NCBI RefSeq assembly: GCF_026342015.1
Contig: NZ_JAPENL010000002.1
Coordinates: 253,001-317,000 of the forward strand
Length of the DNA stretch: 64,000 bases
Source of the DNA: Micromonospora lupini
Lineage (GTDB): Bacteria > Actinomycetota > Actinomycetes > Mycobacteriales > Micromonosporaceae
Reading direction: 5' to 3'
The notes under the pieces were generated by a model. That model searched no databases. It saw only the letters and a list, made by a program, of their open reading frames with translations, and had not been told where the DNA came from. Made by a program: the position numbers and the translations under genes. This document shows positions 60,086 through 64,000 of this stretch, in pieces. Positions within the stretch are counted from its first letter, which is position 1. Each line of letters begins with the position of its first letter.

Positions 60086-60096
60086 CGCGGCGTCCT

Positions 60097-60213
60097 CCGT
60101 TGTCTGCTGTGCCTCGGGCTACGCGGGGCGCGGCGGCCGGCCCGCGTAGCGGGCGGGACAACGGTGTCTTCAGACAGCCGGCGCGGAGCGCGCCCGAGAC
60201 GGATTGGTCGGGC
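60097..60213 (-). promoter_or_regulatory. sirA leader RNA structures (attenuator-like)
   Basis: A hairpin right after the leader peptide stop pairs 60192-60197 with 60208-60213. A 10-bp stem pairs 60118-60127 with 60141-60150. An outer stem pairs 60097-60104 with 60157-60164 and takes in the first two bases of the sirA GGAGG site. A perfect TGTCT-TC-AGACA (60165-60176) lies beside it and could be a protein site. Together these suggest translation-dependent control of sirA. Confidence 0.6.
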
Positions 60214-60217
60214 GTCG

Positions 60218-60313
60218 TCAGTAGGCCGGACAGATCGCGCTGCGCACGCGGCCGTAATCGACGTGGCGACGAGCCACGAAGCGGCGGACGACTGCGGCGG
60301 TCATACGGGCCAT
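60218..60313 (-). CDS. cysteine-type leader peptide upstream of sirA
   Basis: A 31-residue peptide from ATG 60313 (or ATG 60304), with R-R-H-V-D, R-V-R-S-A-I-C-P-A-Y near its end, matching the short actinobacterial leader peptides (R-R-H-V-D-x-x-R-V-x-S-A-x-C) found ahead of sulfur-assimilation genes. The late cysteine codon would let a ribosome stall when charged Cys-tRNA is scarce. A TACATT -10 box is at 60340-60345. Confidence 0.8.
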   Translation of the reverse strand: MARMTAAVVRRFVARRHVDYGRVRSAICPAY

Positions 60314-60377
60314 GCTGCCACACGGCATGGGGGCCGGCCAATGTACACGTGCTCGATCCCACATCACGGGCCCAGGG

Positions 60378-61289
60378 TCAGTCGACGAGCTGGTCACCGA
60401 GGACAGTTCGGGCATAGCGCACGACTCTCCCCTGCCGTACGCCGACGATCAGGCCGTTGTCCCGCAGCGTGGTGAGGTGGTGCGACGCGGTGGCCGGCGC
60501 GAGGCCCAGCATCGCGGCCAACTCGCCGGTGCTCAGCGGCGAGTCGAGCAGGGAGAGCACCGCCGCCCGCGTACCGCCGAGCAGGGCGCCCAGCGCCGCG
60601 CTGGGCGGCGGCGAGTCCCACAGCCCACCCAGCCCCACCGGTGGATAGCAGAGGGCCGGCCCGGCGTCCCCCTCCATGATCGCGTGCACCGTCGGTCCGG
60701 AGAACGAGGTGGGCAGCAGCGTCCACGGGCGTCCCTCCAGGCCGGGCGGCCGAGTCGTGCCGACGGCGACCCGCAGCGCCGCGCCGTCCCAGCGGATCGA
60801 CGGGTGCAGCTCGCGGAGCAGGGTCCGCCCGCCCTGCTCGGCGGCGAGGAGCGTCCGCCGCCGGATGTCGGCAAGCGCGAGCGCCCGCAGCCGGGGCCAG
60901 TCCGGCGCGATCAGCAGGGTGAAGTACCGGCGTAGCTGCGCGACCAGCTCGTCGGGGGCGAGCCGGGGCGCGCCGGCCCGGTCCAGTTGCCGCCGCACCC
61001 GGGCCGGGTCGGTGCCGGCGACCGCCCGCAACTCGGCCGCCAGGTTCGGCGCCACACCGATCGGGGTGAGGAAGTCCGGCACGTAGCCGTTGGACGACCG
61101 GAGCACCGCCAACAGCGGCTCCAGCCCGGCGCCCGGCAGCAGCCGCTCGGCGCGCTCCCGCCACGGACGGTGCATCCAGTACTTCGCCGGCTTGCGCAGT
61201 GCCCAGGAGCTGGCCACCAACTCCGCCAGCGGCGAGTGCACGAACCGGACCCGACTCAGGTCGTCGGGTGAGAACCCAACCTCGATCAC
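60378..61289 (-). CDS. ArsR-like regulator with N-terminal DUF5937-type domain
   Basis: A 303-residue regulator. The N-terminal two thirds resemble the DUF5937 region common in actinobacterial ArsR relatives (H-S-P-L-A-E-L-V-A-S, then F-L-T-P). The C-terminal winged helix has L-S-T-G-E-L-A-A-M-L-G-L-A-P-A-T-A-S-H-H-L. GTG 61289 starts next to a shared promoter with the divergent aldo/keto reductase, which it probably controls. The ligand is unknown. Confidence 0.82.
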   Translation of the reverse strand: MIEVGFSPDDLSRVRFVHSPLAELVASSWALRKPAKYWMHRPWRERAERLLPGAGLEPLLAVLRSSNGYVPDFLTPIGVAPNLAAELRAVAGTDPARVRRQLDRAGAPRLAPDELVAQLRRYFTLLIAPDWPRLRALALADIRRRTLLAAEQGGRTLLRELHPSIRWDGAALRVAVGTTRPPGLEGRPWTLLPTSFSGPTVHAIMEGDAGPALCYPPVGLGGLWDSPPPSAALGALLGGTRAAVLSLLDSPLSTGELAAMLGLAPATASHHLTTLRDNGLIVGVRQGRVVRYARTVLGDQLVD

Positions 61290-61304
61290 CGACGGATTCG
61301 ACCA

Positions 61305-61314
61305 CGTTCGAACG
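61305..61314. promoter_or_regulatory. palindrome CGTTCGAACG in divergent promoter
   Basis: A perfect 10-bp palindrome between the ArsR-like and aldo/keto reductase starts, flanked by further TTCG half-sites. Candidate operator. Confidence 0.45.
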
Positions 61315-61351
61315 GTTCGGCGACAGCGCCGGACCACCCGAGGATCCGCAC

Positions 61352-62377
61352 ATGGAGTACAGGCAACTGGGCCGGTCGGGCCTGCGCGTGAGCGCGGTCG
61401 CGTACGGCAACTGGGTCACCCACGGCAACCAGCTCGACGACGATGCGGCGGCGGCCTGCGTGGCAGCCGCCCTGGACGGGGGCATCACCACGTTCGACAC
61501 CGCCGACCGGTACGCGCAGGGGCGGGCCGAGGAGGCGCTCGGCAAGGCGCTGAGCGGCGTCCGGCGCAGCTCGATCGAGCTGTGCACGAAGGTGTACCTG
61601 CCGGTCGGTCCGGGCGCCAACGACGCCGGGCTGTCCCGCAAGCACATCATCGAGGGCTGCCACGCCTCGCTGAACAGGCTGGGAACCGACTACGTCGACC
61701 TCTACCAGGCGCACCGGTACGACGACAGCGTGCCGCTTGAGGAGACGATGCTCGCCTTCGCCGACCTGGTCCGCCAGGGCAAGGTGCTCTACGTCGGCGT
61801 CTCCGAGTGGACCGCGCCGCAGCTGCGGGAGGGTCGGCGGCTCGCCGCCGAGCTGCACGTTCCGCTCATCGCCAACCAGCCGCAGTACTCGATGCTGTGG
61901 CGGGTGGTGGAGGCCGAGGTGACGCCCACCTGCGCCGAGCTCGGCCTGGGCCAGCTCGCCTGGGCGCCGCTCGCGATGGGCGTCCTGACCGGGCGGTACC
62001 AGCCCGGCCGGCGTCCGCCCGCCGGCTCCCGGGCCACCGACAGTTTCGGCGGGTCGTTCATCGCCCGCTACTCGTCGGATCTGCTGCTCTCCCGGGTACG
62101 CCAGCTCCGCTCGATCGCCGAAGCCGCCGGCTGCACGATGGCCCAGTTGGCGGTGGCGTGGGTGTTGCACCGACCGACCGTGGCGGGGGCGATCGTCGGG
62201 GCGTCCCGACCCGAGCAGCTCGCCGAGACGGCCGGGGCCACCACGGTACGGCTGGACCACGAGCTGCTGGCACGGATCGACGCCGTGCTCGGTGACCTCG
62301 TCGAACGCGATCCGGCGAAGACCGCCCGCCCGAACGACGTCATGCCCGCGTGGCGTCCACCGCCTACCGCCGGCTGA
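61352..62377 (+). CDS. aldo/keto reductase, potassium-channel beta-subunit type
   Basis: A 341-residue AKR with D49, Y54, K80 and H121. The N-terminal Y-G-N-W-V-T and the I-A-N-Q-P-Q-Y-S-M-L-W-R segment follow the AKR6 (Kv-beta-like) group. No second membrane component is nearby, so it is probably a soluble carbonyl reductase. The ATG follows CGAGGA. It is divergent from the ArsR-like gene. Confidence 0.9.
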   Translation: MEYRQLGRSGLRVSAVAYGNWVTHGNQLDDDAAAACVAAALDGGITTFDTADRYAQGRAEEALGKALSGVRRSSIELCTKVYLPVGPGANDAGLSRKHIIEGCHASLNRLGTDYVDLYQAHRYDDSVPLEETMLAFADLVRQGKVLYVGVSEWTAPQLREGRRLAAELHVPLIANQPQYSMLWRVVEAEVTPTCAELGLGQLAWAPLAMGVLTGRYQPGRRPPAGSRATDSFGGSFIARYSSDLLLSRVRQLRSIAEAAGCTMAQLAVAWVLHRPTVAGAIVGASRPEQLAETAGATTVRLDHELLARIDAVLGDLVERDPAKTARPNDVMPAWRPPPTAG

Positions 62378-62413
62378 CACCCGCGAACACCATGGCCGTG
62401 GCAGGCTCGGACC

Positions 62414-63955
62414 GTGGGCGGATTGTCCGAGTCGACCGGGACGGCGTGGGAGCACCTGCGCCGCCTGCCGGTCTGGGTCCCCCCGGCGCTGCTGACCCTG
62501 GCGGTGACAGTGACCGGGCTCGGGTCGGCGCAGCTCTGGCGCGACGAGCTGGCGACCTGGAGCGCGGCCACCCGGTCGCCCGGCGACCTGGCCCGCCTGG
62601 CCGGCACCATCGACGCCGCCACCGGGCCGTACTACCTGCTGATGCACGTCTGGGTCGCGGTCTTCGGCGACTCGACGATCGCGCTCCGCGCGCCTGCCGC
62701 GCTGGCGATGACAGTGACCGCGGGGCTGCTCGCCGTGCTCGGGGCGCGGCTCGTCGACAGGCGTGCCGGCCTCCTCGCCGGGCTGCTGTTCGCGGTGCTG
62801 CCGAGCACCTCCCGCTACGGTCAGGAGGCCCGCCCGTACGCCCTGGCCACCGCGCTCGCGGTGCTCGCCACCCTGCTGCTGGTGACGGCGCTACGGCGAC
62901 CGGGGTGGGCTCGTTGGGCCGGCTACGCCGCCGCCGTGGCCGCGCTCGGGCTCACGCACCTGATCGCGCTCACCCTGCTGGCCGCCCATGCGCTGGTCGT
63001 GCTGGTCACCTGGTGGCGCGGCCCGGCCGCGGCCGGCATCGCCTCGCCGGTCGCCGTCACCAGGCCGGGCCACGACACCACGCCGGGCGACGGCTCGGCC
63101 GGCCGGGACCGGCGGGTGTGGCGGTGGGTGGTCGCCGTGGTTCCGGCCGCGCTGCTGGTCGGACCGTTGCTGCTGAAGGCCCGGGCCCAGCAGTCCCGGC
63201 AGCTCAACTGGGTCGGGCTGGCCCGGCCGGACGACCTGAGCGCGCTGCCCGGCGGCGTGGCCCAGAGCAGCGTGGTGGGCGGTCTGCTGGTCGGGGTCGC
63301 CGCGCTCGGCGCTGCCCGGCTCGGGCGGCGCGCCCTGCTGCCGGTGAGCGCGATGCTGCTGCCCGTGCTGCTGCTCTTCGCCGCCGGCACGGTCGTACCC
63401 CTGTGGGTGCCCCGGTACCTGGTCTTCGTGGTGCCGTTCGCCTGTCTGCTGGCCGGCGCGGCGCTGGCCGCGGTCCCGGTGCCGGCCGCGCTCGTCGTGG
63501 TGGTCCTGACCGGGCTGCTCGGCCTGCCCGACCAGGCCGCGCTGCGACGGACCCACGAGTGGCCGCGCAGCGCGCCTGTGGACTACGCGGGCGCGGCCCA
63601 CGTGATCGGCGCGGGCCAGCGGCCGGGCGACGCGGTGGTCTACTCGCCCCGGCACAGTTGGCTCTTCCTCGACCTCGGCATCGAGTACCACCTCGGCGAC
63701 CCACCCCGGGACGTGCTTGTCACCGAGGACGAGGTCCGCCGGGGCGACCTGTGGGCAGCCGAGTGCCCGCAACCGGCACAGTGCCTGGCGGGCACGTCAC
63801 GGGTGTGGTTGGTCGTCGCCGGCCGGCGTGCCGAGCCGCTTGCCGACGTGCCGGGCGCCAAGGGAGACGCGCTGCGCGCGGACTTCACAGTCGCCCAGGT
63901 CTGGCAACGCCCCGGCCTGACCGTCGCCCTGCTGACCAGCCGTCCCGGACGCTGA
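62414..63955 (+). CDS. GT39-like polytopic glycosyltransferase
   Basis: A 513-residue membrane protein with about ten or more hydrophobic segments. The first extracytoplasmic loop has L-W-R-D-E-L-A-T, with an acidic pair as in polyprenyl-phosphate-mannose-dependent GT39/ArnT transferases, and R-Y-G-Q-E-A-R-P-Y follows. The C-terminal 130 residues form a soluble outer domain. It may glycosylate proteins or envelope glycans. CAGGCT ends 6 nt before the GTG. Confidence 0.82.
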   Translation: MGGLSESTGTAWEHLRRLPVWVPPALLTLAVTVTGLGSAQLWRDELATWSAATRSPGDLARLAGTIDAATGPYYLLMHVWVAVFGDSTIALRAPAALAMTVTAGLLAVLGARLVDRRAGLLAGLLFAVLPSTSRYGQEARPYALATALAVLATLLLVTALRRPGWARWAGYAAAVAALGLTHLIALTLLAAHALVVLVTWWRGPAAAGIASPVAVTRPGHDTTPGDGSAGRDRRVWRWVVAVVPAALLVGPLLLKARAQQSRQLNWVGLARPDDLSALPGGVAQSSVVGGLLVGVAALGAARLGRRALLPVSAMLLPVLLLFAAGTVVPLWVPRYLVFVVPFACLLAGAALAAVPVPAALVVVVLTGLLGLPDQAALRRTHEWPRSAPVDYAGAAHVIGAGQRPGDAVVYSPRHSWLFLDLGIEYHLGDPPRDVLVTEDEVRRGDLWAAECPQPAQCLAGTSRVWLVVAGRRAEPLADVPGAKGDALRADFTVAQVWQRPGLTVALLTSRPGR

Positions 63956-64000
63956 CCCGACCCGCTCAGCCACCCTGCCACGCCAAACGCCCGAGCGGCC

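Noticed and set aside
1..64000. tRNA, rRNA, prophage, transposon or biosynthetic cluster
   Set aside because: Intergenic regions were read on both strands and none shows a cloverleaf, integrase, transposase, terminal repeats or synthase domains.

Overview
The window looks like chromosome from a high-GC actinobacterium, most likely Micromonosporaceae (Micromonospora-like). This rests on the very high GC, frequent GTG starts and start/stop overlaps of the ATGA or GTGA type. It also rests on characteristic actinobacterial genes: WhiB1, a multifunctional Kgd, the nickel superoxide dismutase pair sodX/sodN, an XRE plus DUF397 pair, an SCO7613-like giant membrane protein, a DUF6104-like protein and a leader peptide ahead of sulfite reductase. 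There is no tRNA, rRNA, CRISPR array, transposase, prophage or secondary-metabolite cluster that I can recognise. The genus assignment is inference; no database was searched.

Layout. 1-4.4 kb: a DedA fragment cut by the window edge, a second YidC-type insertase with a small membrane protein, a YbdK-type carboxylate-amine ligase and a CoA-disulfide-reductase-like flavoprotein. 4.4-8 kb: a LacI-family regulator facing a sugar isomerase/sugar kinase operon that carries a LacI-type operator. 8-13.2 kb: a deaminase, an APH(6)-like kinase, a Nei-type glycosylase, a frameshifted XRE regulator with its DUF397 partner, two tiny overlapping unknown genes and a disordered membrane protein. 13.2-24 kb: ddaH-rocD (methylarginine/ornithine metabolism), an FHA protein with a pterin dehydratase, an acyl-CoA desaturase, the 1183-residue membrane protein, cutA, an acyltransferase and a patatin phospholipase. 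24-35 kb: a membrane Ser/Thr kinase, a glycosyltransferase, a BON protein, an MprA-MprB-PepD-like envelope-stress operon, a PadR/DUF4097 operon and an OlsB/OlsA-like ornithine-lipid operon.

35-46.4 kb: a hotdog-like protein, a two-gene ABC exporter, two small membrane proteins, kgd, and pta-ackA. 46.4-56 kb: an antibiotic-nucleotidyltransferase-like gene overlapping a convergent merR, an aldo/keto reductase under a MerR-type promoter, a lipoprotein hydrolase, a quinone oxidoreductase, malic enzyme, sodX/sodN, an anti-sigma-type ATPase and a lipid kinase. 56-64 kb: whiB1 with a CRP-like site, the assimilatory sulfate operon (leader peptide, sirA, zinc ribbon, cysH, CbiX-like), a divergent DUF5937/ArsR regulator with an aldo/keto reductase, and a GT39-like membrane enzyme.

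Regulatory structure is the richest part of this otherwise housekeeping region. About eighteen starts sit 6-8 nt behind a -10-like hexamer, which suggests leaderless mRNAs. The sulfite-reductase operon has a leader peptide followed by an RNA structure that can hide its ribosome binding site. A shared 11-bp-phased box precedes both the two-component operon and htrA. Several long palindromes sit at the 3' ends of genes. I see no convincing wholly new multi-gene system. The best candidates for undescribed biology are the small gene pair at 11.8-12.2 kb and these regulatory elements.
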